Notes: generated by a model from the sequence alone, not told the origin. 64,000 nt of DNA from Zygnema circumcarinatum (GCA_037447605.1 CM074814.1:1915345-1979344); one strand, 5' to 3'. Counted from the first letter of the stretch, positions 33,384 through 47,700 are shown. Made by a program: numbers and translations.

Positions 33384-36300
33384 ATGAGAATTAGGCCGCG
33401 AGTGAGGAAGGCAGCGACTAGCAGGAAGCCGACGACTGTCTCTAGTCCGGGCTTGGCTCGGCTGCTCATTGTGTTTGGAGCTGCAGGCTTCTTGCTATGG
33501 GCGTTGGTCTCTCGATCAGAGTACATATTGGGAAAGAGTCCGTCGGGGAGCTCCAATCCAGGATCATCTGAAAAGGGCGAGAATGGCGATGTTGAAGAAC
33601 ATAGCAGTATGCCTGAGCTCGCGAATGATACTACTCGTTCTGCTACGGAGCAGACGACTCAGTCATTTTCAGAGGGAAGCGTACCTTCGTTTGGACGACT
33701 TAAGCTAGGAGAGGATGGGAACTTTCAAGTGCGTGGCGCTAAACTGAAGACTCATGCATTGCGTGAGCGGATCATCAAAGAGAACCTGAAACACGTGTAT
33801 CTTGACTATTACAGGTTTGGCTTCAAGGGCGATTCAGCGGCATCGAAACAGACCAAAGTTTGCAAAGGCTCCAGGTGTCCTGAGTTTGACTATTGCTATA
33901 CTGGTTTTGAAAAGGTTGGAGTCTGTCTGAAACCAGAGATTGAAGACCCCGAACGTGTTCCGACTTCTTATCCTGCTAACTGCCCAAATCTCGAGACTAC
34001 TTGTGTACAAGACCCCGACTTTTATCCCCATGAGAGATGGGCTTCGCAGGTATACCAGCTGGACGTTCTCTTTCACTCTCATCGCATGAGGTCACCTATT
34101 TCTTGAACAGGAAGGATCGAGCTGTGTTCAGCCCACTTTTTTCAGAGGTTAGGACTTCACCACATTTTGTATGGTTTCGTCTAGGACTCTTCTCCGTCAA
34201 CATTATTGAATCACGAGGTATCTCTGTTTTGTTAGTCATTAGTAATTTCGCGTTGTGACGAGCAGAGTATCTGCTGCATATTACTCCTAATGCACACCCT
34301 TTTTCTCCAGTTTCTGCTGATTGCCTTGGACATTATAGCTGCTGAACTCATTTTTTCCCTGCTCTTGCCAATGTGCTTCCAGATCTTTGTGCTTCATGAC
34401 GTTTACATTAACGTGGCTGGCCAAGTTTTTAATTCGACCCATTTTTTTGATAGCAACGGTTGTACAAGTGAACAGACTTTTAGGCACTTGCCAGGGAAGG
34501 CACATGTGACAGAGTATGCTGAACTTGTCAGTCTAGTGGACTGGTTTGGCTGGAACGCACGAAGCAACATGCTTGATCTCATTCCACTGCTCGTTTCGTT
34601 GGACACAATAATGCCTTTCCTCAAGAATATTCCGATTGCTTATGGACTCCGATATGGCCATCGAAGGACACAACTAGAACAGATGCAAGCTATTGGTGTT
34701 GAAGAAATCATAGGAGTGGAGCTGGACAAGTGGAACCCTCAAATTCTCCAGTCGCCAAACCTCTTCTATGCCAAGACTCTCTTTCTGGTAAACTTTCTTT
34801 CTCTTTTTAGGCGTATTGTTTTCACATCTGCCGACTCAGCAGGTCACTGTGCTTGTTTTCTCCTGCATCCTTGGTTGACCTCTATCATGCCAGCTGAGTC
34901 TTCGTAATAGTTCCGCCCAAATGGCACAATTGGTAGACGCAATGGACTTTTGCAAGTCCTATTGCTTTTAACCATCAAAATATCAATCCACTGCAGCCTG
35001 TTTAAACTTAAAGAAATGCTGGAATAGGAAAGGAGGAAGTCGGAGTCACAAATGTGTTGCTTATGCTGTTGCATTTATCGCTCTTCTTTTCTGAGGGATA
35101 TAACGTATCGAGCTTGTAGTTCACAATTGTTACTGACTGAAAATCCGTATTTATTTGACAATGCTAATGGAGTCAAACCCATGTGGTCTTGCCTTCTCTT
35201 GTTCACTATGCGTCTGACCGCTTGCTTGTTGCTTTTAATCGAGTAGCAAACTTTTCTGGTAAGTTATTAATAAACATTCGCTTTTCCAGTTTTTCCAGAG
35301 CACCTTTGCCTTCTCCGCCTTCGCTGCCTTGACTTTGGCTCAGAAGCTCTTTAGGAGTCAGTGCAAGTCTCTCTCCTTCTCCTTGTCCAAATTTATTTAT
35401 GGCAAAAATGGACTTTTTCAATATGTAGTAGCTTCAGATTTTTTAATAATATGTGTAGTATTAAGGTTTGAATGCACACTTTCTGAATGAATTGACGACG
35501 ATTTATTCGCATAACGTATATCTCTTTAAGCGAGGCTTCGGGAAAAAGTCAGAGCTGTTTTACTTGGTTCATTGCTGTCCTCGGGTTTTCTTTTGCTACC
35601 CACTCCCAGGGCATGTGTTTTTCTTACCCTTGAATGTTTACATGTTTCACTGTGGCCACTGTCATTCTGATCAAGAAATCAGTTACGTGCATTTCTGTCC
35701 CAAGTCATTAACGACCACAACTTTGTCATCAATGTAGTATCCGCACAGAGAATATGCAGACTTGTGTAGTGCGCTGGACTTGCTTGTGATTGGTTTGACT
35801 TGCGTCTCTTCCCCTTTAGCTCTCCTTACCAGTGCTGTTTTGTCCATGCAGCCTCTCCATCAACGATGTGGTAGACCAAGCCGCACCCTTTGGAAGCATA
35901 TTCGTACCAATCACTTTTTGGCGAAAGGTGGTCTTCCCCTTTACAAGCCAGGTTCGTATTTCACTCCAAACCATTTAGCTTCGAGTATCTACCTCGTGCT
36001 TCCAGACTCGAGAACCGGGAAACTGTGATGCCTGGCCCCATCTTCTGAAATTCCTCTAGGATGCCACATTCCATCACCCGAACGACTAGAGCCACGGAAT
36101 CTTTCAAACCTCAAATTCAGATATATTGAAGTTCCCTCCCCCTTCTAAATTGACAATGTATTTACTGAATTCGATTAATTCCCCATATAGGACGTGCTTG
36201 TCAAATTGATTTAGACAGACTGGTCCAAACATGCCCGAGTCACCGCCCTATAATGAGTCGGGAACATGCTCCAGTCGTCTTTTTTTATTTTGGACTCTAT

Positions 36301-37769
36301 TGAGGTGATTAAACCAATAACGGCCACTCCCTTCAAGTATAAATCAGTCGTTAGACGCTGTCGCTTTGACTGTTTTTCTCTGATGGTCAGTAGGTTCATG
36401 ACAGTTGTGGCCTGTGTAGCTTCAAAAAAGAGAGGGTCAACAGCTCTGACGAGACACTGCCGTTTCTTGGTTGCTCCTACCTTCGTGATGTTGAATATAG
36501 CATCCATGAATACTCGATTGGATCCAGCACAGGTGTTGCTGCTTAGAAGAGTCCTTTGCTATCTGAAATTTTGTATTATCGCATTACAAAAGCATCGGTT
36601 AGGAGGTGTTGGCCATCGTGTTGAAGGGACTCTCAGGGTTCTTGCTACAATCACCAAGAATTGAATGAGCGTCATGTCAAGCAGCCCTGAAAGCTTTATT
36701 GACACTGGAATTTTTATCAAGAAGGGGCTTAGGATAGTCTATAACTAGAATGTGCAATGAATAACCAGAGTCAGGAAGAGGCAGAGGTCTTTCTCTCAAA
36801 CAGTAGCAGGACAAAAGAACAAACTTATTATCGGCTTTAGAAAGGTAGATTCCGAGTTTCACCAACAAACTCTCTAGTTACCACTTCACTTCTGCCCTCC
36901 CCTCACCCCTTTTTGTTTCTCCCCATGAAGAGTCGTGCCGCTATCTGGCCCTTAGCCACTGCAGATACATAATTCTTGACTGTGATTCTTGATAACCCAG
37001 TAACAAAATGATTACCTTGAAACCTGAAGCCAGGCAATGATGCTGCTTTTGCGATTTCACTATTGAGAATTGAGGATTTTTTTTGTTTTGAAGAAAACCA
37101 GTTAGTTCTAATTTGATCCTCCAGTACTTGAGTTTCCAGAGAGGCTGATATCTACCACTAGGTGAAAGTTGTACATTGCATGTTTTGGTTCTTTTCTTGA
37201 GAGGTTTGTCCTTATTGATGTGTCAAATAATTTGATTGGCATCCAGAGGCAAAACGTTCTAATTGTCACTCAATGCTGTGTGAGGTGCAGATTGGTCTCC
37301 TCGAACGGTGAACCCGGGCGGAAAACCTCTTACGAGTGCAGACGACTGGGTTGTGCTTTTGGGCATGAAGAAGGAGAAAGCCCCTCTGGTAGATGTTCTC
37401 AACCTTGAAAGTCACATGCAGGAGATGTTCCCTAAGGGGAAGGTGCAAATCTATTACGAAGGGGCGATGCCTATGCCTCGGAGAAAGGAGCTTCTTAACC
37501 GTGCTCGACTGTTAGTGGCTGTGCACGAAAACGTGTTGGCAGACATGGTTTACATGCCCCCTGGGGGATCTATTCTGGAGATCCGGCCGAGAGACGACCA
37601 AGATCCGACCTTCCATCACCTGGCAGAGGTTTGCGGCCTGGAGTATCATCTTGTCTTCTGTGAAGGACATAGAGCTGACTTAAAGCACCCATCGACATTG
37701 AGAGTGAAGGACCCAAAGCCTCTCATCAAGGCGCTTCAGCATATTGCTAAGAAGATTACAGGAAGTTAA
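33384..37769 (+). CDS. GT61-family glycosyltransferase (DUF563), type II Golgi protein
   Basis: Five exons (33384-34049, 34091-34147, 34383-34787, 35852-35951, 37291-37769) with phases 0,0,0,1 encode 568 residues. Residues 24-44 (LARLLIVFGAAGFLLWALVS) form a signal anchor after a basic N-terminus, then a Ser/Glu-rich stem. Luminal landmarks are CPEFDYCYTGF, PDFYPHERWAS, VTYFL, VLHDVYINVAGQVFN, CGRPSRTLW, ADDWVVLLGM and GGSILEIRPRD. These are in the order of GT61 enzymes, which add xylose, arabinose or GlcNAc in the plant and animal secretory pathway. The usual HGAGLTN loop is replaced by VHENVLADM (about residue 487-495): the His is kept but GAGLT is lost, so specificity or activity could differ. 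Donor substrate cannot be told from the sequence. Confidence 0.88.
34918..34982 (+). other. tRNA-Leu-like 5' half in a GT61 intron
   Basis: ATGGCACAATTGGTAGACGC followed by AATGGAC...GTCC resembles the acceptor/D-arm and anticodon-stem half of a leucine tRNA, similar to organellar trnL. The anticodon loop size is wrong and no T-arm follows. Probably a decayed tRNA fragment or chance. Confidence 0.25.
35952..37290 (+). other. last intron of GT61 gene
   Basis: 1339 bp. The frames on both strands (for example 36266-36664 + and 36211-36507 -) have no family match and would break the phase-1 junction KP-DWSPRT that joins exons 4 and 5 cleanly. I see no gene here. Confidence 0.6.
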
Positions 37770-38764
37770 CTCTATGCAGCCCTTAGCTTTGTAGAGGATT
37801 GAGTCTTCAAAAGGAGAGCAGCTGTTTCAGGGAGATGCCATTGTGTTTTAGGAAAGGAAAGGTTATCCACTGACTTCCCGCGCTTCATGTACTGAGAGAG
37901 CACGAGTGCCGACTACATTTGTTTCAAGCTGGCGAAGTGCTCAACGCTTGTTAGGTCCTTGTTATCATTCGGCGAGTTGTCCAGAAGCCACAATGTGAAG
38001 ATTCGTACCTTTCCTTTTAGGCGGTAGCGTATGAATGTTGGTGTAGCTGGGAACTCAGGACTTAGGCGATTTAGGTTTGAACTTGCGGAAATGTAAAGTA
38101 TTGTGACCATATGTCACCACGTAAGTGAACGAGGAAGTTCTGAAGATTAAACTGCAAATGCAGTTTGGCTTCCTTCCTATTGCAGAATGCTTAACCAGCC
38201 TTACACTCTTGAGGATATTTTTCTGACCACGTTCAAAAACCATTATTTCTTTCTTTAATCTTCTTCCTAAACATCTTTTTGCCTGTGACTTCATATTGTC
38301 GTTGGGAGATTGGAATGGAATCCAATGGAAACGAGAAAAGGTGCTTGGACAGTCTCCCTCATATGACTTCATTCGAAACATCTCCCAATGATGACTTGCA
38401 ACATAAACAATTTTATAGAGGCCCCGAATTGCCCTCAGAAGATGCTCGACTATACGGTACCTCCCCATGGAAAAAGCCCAAACTGAAATGTACCAAACTC
38501 GAGCTGCTTGAAGTACCTAGAAATCGTCGACCCTTTCCAGCATGTCAGAAACCACGAGGACCGTATGGCGGGCCTAGAGTTTGGTGCTGCCCAAGTCTCG
38601 CTTTTGCCATTTTGGTCCGGAGCCGTTGACCGGCTTCCCGCAGAGCCCTTCGCACGTGCGGGCGGGCTGCAGGCCTGCAACCGCAGGTCGCCCTGTTGAA
38701 GGAGGGCCTGAGTGAGGGAGGGAGGGAGGGAGGGAGGGACGAAGGGAGGAGAGCTCCCGGAGCC
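37770..38764. promoter_or_regulatory. GT61 3' region and MON2 promoter
   Basis: 995 bp. A 137-codon minus-strand frame (38055-38468) has no recognisable family and is not called. The MON2 leader contains a GGGA microsatellite (38709-38739) just before the ATG, much like the TWD40-1 leader. Nothing else is recognised. Confidence 0.5.
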
Positions 38765-41700
38765 ATGATGGCCTTCAACGCCGTGCTGGAGGCGGACCTG
38801 CGGGGCATCTCCGCCGAGTCAAGGAGGAAGTATCCCGCTGTCAAGGATGCTGCAGAGCACGCCATACTGAAGGTATTATTGCATCACGCCTTGAGAAGGA
38901 TGGGACTCTCTCTGGTGTCCAAGGCAGGATAGACTCGGCTTGTTTTTGGAGGTTGAGGCATTGGCTAGTGCAAGAGGGACGTTTGACGGTGTGCTGAGGG
39001 ATCTGACGACACTGCATTCCCCTAGCCCTCGTTGTTCGGAGCCTCACACATACAGTATAGAACAGCTGGCTTTGATGTTCTTGCTTCCACGGAGAATCAT
39101 TATCCGTGTTTACAATGGTTTTCTTCTCCCGTTAAGAGACATGTTCAAATGCCCTTTCATTCTATGGTCACTACAGGTAGTAGAATGCAAAAGTAACCGG
39201 AGTCGCCTGAAAATGTCGCATCCTGTCCGTATGCTTCGAATGTAGAACCAATCAACTTATAACCTTATAACCGTATCACCTTATCACCTTTTAACAACAA
39301 TGATTCGATCTAGTTGCATCAGTGCTAAGTGTATCAGTGCCATTCTACTATTGAAATCCTCCCGAGGACTTCCGACGCCCTTGTGAAATTGACTCTTGGG
39401 TTGTGCTTCAACTTCTGATGCACGTATCGCATCAAGCAGGCATTGGAAAGGCGCATTGATCGACGCACGCTACTTGGTCTCCAAATGAGTTTTTTAAATT
39501 TGCGGGTCGTCTCTAGAAGCGTTTGTGCATACTTGTTCAAAGCATGCAGGCAGACCTTCTATTTTTTTACCTTAGTTAAAGGCGTCTTGAGGAAGCATCG
39601 TATGAGTATGGGGCTCACTATGAGTATGAGTATGTAGGCTCGTAATAGTTTGACTCAGCATTCATCCATTTTTTTTTCTTTGTTTGGCGAATTAGTAAAG
39701 CATAGCTTCATCTTTGATCTTTTGTTTTTGAAGCCAAGTGACATACTCGAACACTCAGTAGGTCGTTTCAGTCGGTTTTCGCTCTTTTCCAGTTTTCGCT
39801 TTTATAGTGTCTATCTTGTCTAGTAAGTTCTTTTTTCTGAACCAGATGATGGATCCTCTCTAGCTCTGTTGTTATTGAGTAGTTACATCAACGTGACCAT
39901 TGTGCAGCTGCCTGAGGTTAGTCAAGGTATCGTATTTCGTCTAGCAATTCAAGTAGCAGCTGTATGATTCTTCGTCCATTGACAGGGGACATAAACATTG
40001 GTTGGAGGGACCGCAGAAAAGCCCATTTTTTCTTCCTTGTTCGGATGTAATATGTTTTGCTGTACTTTGTTTTTGGCTGGCTACAGCTGCGCTCCCTTTC
40101 TGATCCGGAATCTATAGCCAAGAGCGAAGATGTGCTGAAAATATTCCTTCTGGCCTGTGAGACCAAGCAAGTCAAACTTAGTGCCTTGGGTCTCTCCTGC
40201 CTCCAAAAGCTCATAGCCCATGGAGCCGTCGACCCTTCCGCCTTGCCTCAAATTTTGGCTACATTAAGAGAGGTATGCGATCGTCCACTCATTCATGTCA
40301 AGAGGTACCCAACTTCCCGATGCCTCACATGCGTCATTGCCGACTCTTGAAAACTCTTTCTCGGCCGTCTCTCACACAATGGTTGAATGAAGTCTAGGGA
40401 AATCATATTACTGCACTTTATGTTTGACTAGTCTCGGAATGCTTATCGCCATTTCTCTGGAGGCGGGATCGTGCCATAGTTCGCCATGACCCGTTTTGCA
40501 ATTTTGCAGCAAGTTTTTGCAATAGAAATTAGGAGATATGCTTTCAGCCCATATAGATGATGGACCGATAGGGCACACACGAATTTACCAGGTCCTGGAA
40601 AACTGTTAAAATGGTAGGCATAGTGTTTGTCGAGGTTGCTGCAACATTTATTAGATAAAAATGCAGCTGTGAAACTGCAAACAGACGATTTTTAGAAGCC
40701 AACGAACATAATAACTTGAAATTAAAGACAGTTTAATTTTCATTCTGAGATGTGTTGAAGCATAAGTAATGAAACTAATAAAGGCATAGACTGTGAATAG
40801 AGAGGGGCTATCCGCATTATTCTGATTTGTGTTGTCACTTTTAATTCACGTGATGTTGTTCGGCTGAGATTTTATTCCAGCTGTTACAGATTGCCTATGC
40901 CACAAAGAGGCCTGTTTTAGCAGGCAGCACCTGCCTTGATTTCTCCATTTTCTTGATCGAGCACTGCTTTCTAGTGTCCTACAATTGCTTACCGTGGCAG
41001 GCTCAGGTTGTTGGTTGGTGCAGCATGCAGAGAGCTTTGACGAAGGTGTGCAGCTGAAGGTGCTTCAGGCAGTGCTTACGGTCTTCCAGTCTCGCTTGTT
41101 CCCGGAAGAGGAGGTACTTTCAAATGTGACCAAATGCAGCAGCAGCTTTGCATTCCCATAAACTAGATGGCCTCGCCCATCCATTCCCACTAGGTTGTAT
41201 TGTCTTTCAAATTGGAAAAGGTGGGTCCTTTGGCATCGGTTAACGTCACTAGGCTCAATAAATCTTGCCTCTCACCTCGTCAACCCCTTTTTTATAAGTA
41301 TCGTGAGCCTTCGGGTGAGATAGGGAGGGACGGCGCACAATTTTAAGGATCGTTGTCCGCCTGCCGATGTTTCGTCTACATTTGTGCACGTTATCTTTGA
41401 GTCACTGTGGAGTGTTATCCTTTATCTAATATTTTTGCGAGATATTTATGATTTTTACCGGCAGTTGGCTGTTTGTCTTCAAGCAGCTGTTGGTAAACTT
41501 TTAGGCAGCGGATGCATGCCCTGTGTCCTCTTTGGGTACCTTGCACTCATTTCGCGAGTGACTGATTGTAATTGTGGAGCAGGAAGACATGGCGGTCGCT
41601 CTGGGCGTGTGCCTGCGCCTTCTTGGGGCTACGCGGAGCCCTGACAGTGTGCACAGGTACTGTACAGCAGCATTGAACACTGTAAGGTGTGGGGCTGTCT

Positions 41701-44700
41701 TAACATGCTGTGCATGCGGAACTTCAAAAGGCTGTTTTGCTGTTAACTGAAGAATACACCTCTATGTCTCTTACAGGCAAATTGTGAGCTAGAATAAAAT
41801 GTTGACAAAAAATGTCAAAGAGTGTTTTGTTGCATTGCCTCCTCAAGCATTCATGAGGGGCAAGGTAGTTGCAGATATTCTTGCCTTTGGAAGCTGGCTG
41901 TTCCTATGTTTTAAACTAAATGGCAGTCGAATCTAGTCTAAATTACAGATATGCATTGCAGTTGTAGGATGACTAATCGACTTACTGGTCTACTTTCTTG
42001 TGGGTTGATGCTTGACAGCACTGCATCAGCCACTCTGAGGCAGGCTGTAGCGCTCATTTTTGACCGAGTGCTGGAGGGTGAGAATCTGCCAGCTGTCTCC
42101 TCCCAGTGGCAGAACCGGCTGCGCAACTCATCAGGCACGGGGGACATGAGTCGCATACTCATCACTTCCAGGTGCACTACAGTTTTCTATTTCACAAACA
42201 ACTTTCAAACAGCTCACACACATGCTTATTTTCACAGGGAGAGCAATTCGAGGCATTAAATTATCTGATTCCATCCTCATTTGCAGGCATTAAGGCATAC
42301 GCTGCGCAGAGCAGTGTGATATATCAGGGCAGATAGGCTGCTAGATGTGGTTTTGGTGTACCTCCATTTACTTCCATTCTTCCTTGCAAAATGTTCATTT
42401 CATTTGCCTGGAGTGTTGATTTCTTGACAATTATCCAGAGGACCCATTTTTAGTTGCAAACCGGTAAAAGCCATTCACACGTGGGCAGGGTGATAATTTG
42501 CCTCAATTGTAACTTCCAAGGCGTAGACCCAGCTTAGTACAGATACGTCAAGATGAAAGAATGATATGAACTCTTGGCTTCGGTTGTCTCTGGAAACAGT
42601 AATTGACATTTGACAAGACAGCTACTGATTGTTCGTTTTCAGGCCAGGAGGCAATGAATTGGAGCTCGAAGGGGTGAGGTCTCCTGCTGTGAAGGAGTCC
42701 GTCTCCTCTCTTTCCAAGGCTGGTCGGCTAGGATTGCGCCTGTTTGAGGACCTTCATGCGCTTGCAGCAGGGCTTCCGGTAACCCTTGTCAACTCGAACC
42801 GTGTAGTAGATGGCTAGCCTTGAGTTGAAGAAGTGTTTGATATATCATCCTTGTTTGCTCAATGGGGAAGTTTGCCATTTATAAAGACTGTCCAAAGTTC
42901 TAGTGAAGGTGCACGTTTTAGAGAAGCTATGATTTATTGTTCAGATAGTGCAAAATGTGAGTTATTTTATTAGAGAAATACCCGGCACTGCTTTTGAAGG
43001 CAGAATGAATATGATATTTCCCCACCCAATGTATGTTCTCCAGAAAAGCTTAGTGGTCGTCTGAACCTTTGAAGTGCCACAGTTTATTTTTACTGTTGAA
43101 AGGTGTTTGTGTTCTTTTTATGACCAGGGAGTTTTGTTGGGGTTGTCGAGCAGGCCTCTTGGTTGCACGTTCCGTCACTTCCCCGAGCATTCGCATTGGA
43201 CATGCTGGAGTAAGTCCCGCATCTCTGAGCCATAAGGCTTTACTTACATCTTCATTCTTTGGTTCTACACTGGGTAATGCAGTCTGGAAGCATAGACCTA
43301 GTATTACTGCTGAACCTTCTCTCCTAAAACCAAACACTTCAACTTCTGCATACCACTGGAATTTTCTCAAAAACTGAAAAGGAAAAGACAGTAGACAGGT
43401 TGAGCTTGTGTAATTGGACTCCCTGTGTGCCCTCAATTGTCATGTAGTCACTACTTGGCGAAAGTAAAACTTCAATCAAATTGCTCGTTGCATTCGCGCT
43501 AAGTCAAAACCAGATTCTACAGTTACTTGAATGTTTAAAATGGATACCTAATTTTCCCTTGTATAACTAAACTTTGCTTGAAGATCTGCCCTTTTCCTAT
43601 GATTACGCAGTGCTTCTGCAGTCAAGTTTATGCTGATTCTCATTTTGTTGCGAATGCTCTTAAACTCATGCCTGACTGTATTCGTTAAAAACATCCAGCT
43701 GGTTTGGATGTGATGAACCTGGAAGAGATCCCTCTATATTCACCAGAAACCAGCCAGACCGTTAATAGATTCCATCATAAGCTAAGGAAAGGGTGATGGG
43801 AAGTAGCAGCATAGAGGTGGTAGGTTCCCTTAGAAGAGTTGTGACATATGGCCAGCTAACATTCTGGTATTATGTGAAATGCAGTTATGTGGTGTCCCAC
43901 TATGTGATGATCTTCAAGAAGCTTGTACCCTTTCAGCAGGTTTTCTCTACTTTCATCCTTAAACACTGCTTCGGATGTCTTTATTTTTTCTCATTTTCCA
44001 CGTGTCAGCCACCAGGGTGATGAACGGCAGCCTCCGTATTCACGAGTTACAGTCCCTGCCGCTATCCTGTCGCTACCACAACTGGTCAATATTATAGTGT
44101 CTGAAAAAACTTGGAAAAGAGATAGTTATGCATGACATGCCTTCAGTGATGAAGCTTGAATCTTGGATGCTTACTGGAATGAAGGGGGTGTTGGGCAGGT
44201 TCTGCGAATTCGGGTCTGCTCTCTGCTCATGACCTCCTTGAGAGCAACAGGGGAGGTACGCTCATTTTGCCGCCTACGTTTACTATTTAAACTATGCTCC
44301 TATGCATGTTTGACCCGGAATTGAAATTTGATGAACTGAGAGGCTGCACATTTTCTCATATTGTGACTAAACTGTTGGTCTGCTGAATCGTGCACTCCAT
44401 TCAGACTGCAGCCTGGCACATAGTGAGGTTAATGTCTGAAGTGGCTATTTGGGCTTCAGATGTATCTGTCTGAGATGTTGGCCGGTTGTCTGAGCGATGC
44501 AGATTGATGGGGAGGCAGGAGAGCCGGCCTACAGGCGACTAGTGTTGAGGGCTGTGGCGGCAGTCACCCGCCTCTACTCGAACAGCATGACAACAGAATG
44601 CGAGGTTGATTCCTTACCTGCTGCAGTGCTACACTTCACTGTTGGGACTAGCAGTTAACTTCACTTCACAGCTCGATCACTTTTTCACCATTTAGTCAAA

Positions 44701-47700
44701 TACCAGATTGAAACTTGAAAAGTTGAGTTTGAAGTCACATGAAGCCGTTCTGTTTTAGGAAGGATGTTGCATGCAGATGTGGGCTTTGATGGTATTGGCA
44801 AATAGCGATGCTGGCAGTACGCCCATGAAGAGAAGCAAGGGCAAGACCACTAGCGAAAATCAACTGGGTTGCTTTGACATTTTTTCTCCCTTCCAAGATC
44901 CATGTGTTTCTATGTCAGCTCATGCCTAAAGGATGTCTCCTTAGATTCGATGATGTCCTAATGCAGTGAGTACATATATTGCTGAGGCTGGTTGCCAGTG
45001 CAGGTTTTCTTGAGCATGCTCATTAAGAGCATGGACCTCGATTTGCCACTTTGGCACCGCATCATGGTTTTGGAAGTGCTGCGGGTATGTCGCTGAGTAG
45101 TTCAGTTTCTTCTTGACCTTTCACGCTTGAAGACTTGCCCATGACATATCTTGTGGTTTGCAAGTTCTCATCACAACCGACGAAACCACAAAGACAATAA
45201 CTTCAGTGAGATCTACTGGTAGAATCGATTATATCTTCTTTCTCTTGAATCACCTCTGTAGTTGTTGAACTACACCTTTGAACCGGCTTTTGCTTGCTGG
45301 CCATGGTCTACAGTGACTTGCATGCAAGATTGGTATCACCAAACTGGGGAGTGACCCACGTTGTAAAGAATCGGTAATATCCTGGGGGAGGTGATTCTTT
45401 TTTCCTCTTTTGCCAACAAATCGTGAATGGTCTCATTCCTTATGGTGCGGAGGCTGGGATAACAGGGCTTTTGTGTTGAGGCTCGCGTACTCAGCATAAT
45501 TTTCCAGACATTTGACATGTGAGATCAGTTGAACCCCTGGGCTTTGCTGACTACAAGCTTCTCCTTGAAGCAGATTGTGCCCTTAATATTGCTGTCGATC
45601 AGTGCTCCGTTGGTACACTTTTTGTGTTTCTCATGCTTATTTCAATTGGAGGCGTATATCATGGCACTGTTCTGTTAAGAGAACTGTCAGCGTGGAACAG
45701 GAGACCATAAATGAGGACTTTCTCAGAAAAGGGGCATGGCAGGCAGCCGGAGAACACGGATGTGGTTGCGGACATGGTGTTAGCACTCGCACGCGTGGTG
45801 CAGAGTGTGCAGGTGAGGAAATGCCCCTTAAGTGAAAGGCAAATTCATTCAAGCAAGGAATCTGTGGATACTGTTGACTTGTATCCTCGCTTGCATCTTT
45901 GGCTTCAATATGAACATTGTAAGGTTGCTACTGCCCCGCAAGTGCTGTTCGAAAAAGTGGAGTGTTTGCAGGCACATCTACGTCCGCCTCTTGCGGTGTC
46001 TCTCCGGACTGCAAAGGTTATGGTCGTCACTGGCCCTTTTGGTGTATTTGCAGATTCCTGAGGCAAGTGAGGAGAGTCTTGCGGCAGTAGCCGGCATGTT
46101 CAGCAGCAAGGCTAAAGGTTAGTGGCACATATTCAGTTTGAAGTGCCTTCCCGCACCTCTCTCTCTGTCTGTCTCTCCCTTCCCCTTTCTTCCTTTGTCC
46201 ACCTCTGTTTTTCCCTGACCGTGTTTCACCTTATTGGGACTCACCAAGCTGTAATTGCTTCCTGCAATACATTCTGAAGCCTTGCCTTGAAACTCCATTA
46301 TCCCCCCATCCAAAATCTAAACAGGAAGAACGTAAGTTGCATCATGCTATTTACTTCCTTTCGCAAGGGCTTCAGACAGCTTCGGAAATATTCACGCTAA
46401 TAGATACTCTGATGTGTGGTCGTCATCCGTGAAGCAACACAGATTCAAGAGGGAGTCACTTGTTTGACGACACGGAGAGCTGGTGGCTGCAGGGGTTGAG
46501 TGGACCATGGAGTACGACCTTACGGGGAATGCAATGGTGGTAGCCAGTGAAGCCCATGCGATCACTCTTGCCATAGAGGGTCTGCTGGGAGTGGTGTTCA
46601 CTGTTGCCATCCTCACGGATGAGGCTGTGGAGGAGGGTGAGGTAGGCGCCCCTTCAAAGACAGCCGCTGGCCATGGACTAATTTAGCCCTTGACAGTATC
46701 GTAGTTTAGACCTCAAGCCTGAATTTGAAGGCACATGCTTCTTTCAGGTATGCAAAGATGGTTCTACATTTGCGTCAAACAATTTCATGATCTCGCTGCT
46801 ATTTTGCAAACCACTGTACTTTGTGTTGTCCATGCCCTCTGCAGCTTGACTCTCCTCAAAGTGAAGGCGCACAGCGCACTGCTGGGAATGCAAAAGTGGT
46901 CCAAAAAGGTGGACTGGCAGATATGTGCTCTCGGATGGTGGGCTCAGTGTGGAGAACACTTCTTGAGGCGCTCTCCCTCATGCTTTCCAGGTTAGGACTT
47001 ATGAAATATTTATTTGGAGGGACGTGGTGGCAAGTTGCCTCGAATGCTTTGTAGCTGCCGTCCAGTGATTGAAAAAAGCATGATAGGCTATTTACGAGGA
47101 GTGGTCGTATCTAAACGAGACCTGACTAGCAGTTTACATGCATCTATGGGATGGTTGTTGGCATGGACAAGTGAATTAATCTGTCAGAACGCCCTTTCCT
47201 CGATTCTGCGTAATACAGATCTCAAGGGGAGGCAGTGGTATTGGAAATCCTGAAGGGTTACCAAGCCTTCACACAGGTGGGTTGGATGCTGCTTCATTTC
47301 AGCTAATATGTTAAGGACTGGAAGCTCCTATTGAGAGGTGACAGTGGACAAAACAGGGGCAGCGGAAGCGTCTAAATATCTTAGTGTAATTAAAGTTGAT
47401 CCCATATTCTGGCAATCTCTTGCTATGTTGCGAAGTAGGTTTGTGCCGCAGATGCTCACTGGTGAATGATACCGAAGAGACCACTGTGTTGCCTAACATT
47501 ATGCAAAAGCATTGCATTATCCTTAAGAGTAGTAATATCCTTGCGGTGTGCACCCGCATAAGATGCTTGTGACCAGGTTCGCACCTATCATGTGCAGGGT
47601 TTCATGAGCACTATATGGCTGGTAACTCCGTTGCCTCCAGATTTATGATTAGAAACTGAATGGATGCAGGCCTGCGGAGTGCTGCGAATGGTGGAGCCGC

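Noticed and set aside
32756-33394. 212-codon + strand frame just upstream of GT61
   Set aside because: No recognisable domain, overlaps the GA-repeat leader, and would run into the GT61 start in another frame; treated as promoter or UTR.
38055-38468. 137-codon minus-strand frame between GT61 and MON2
   Set aside because: No family resemblance, no neighbouring exon that joins it, and poor coding character; left as intergenic.
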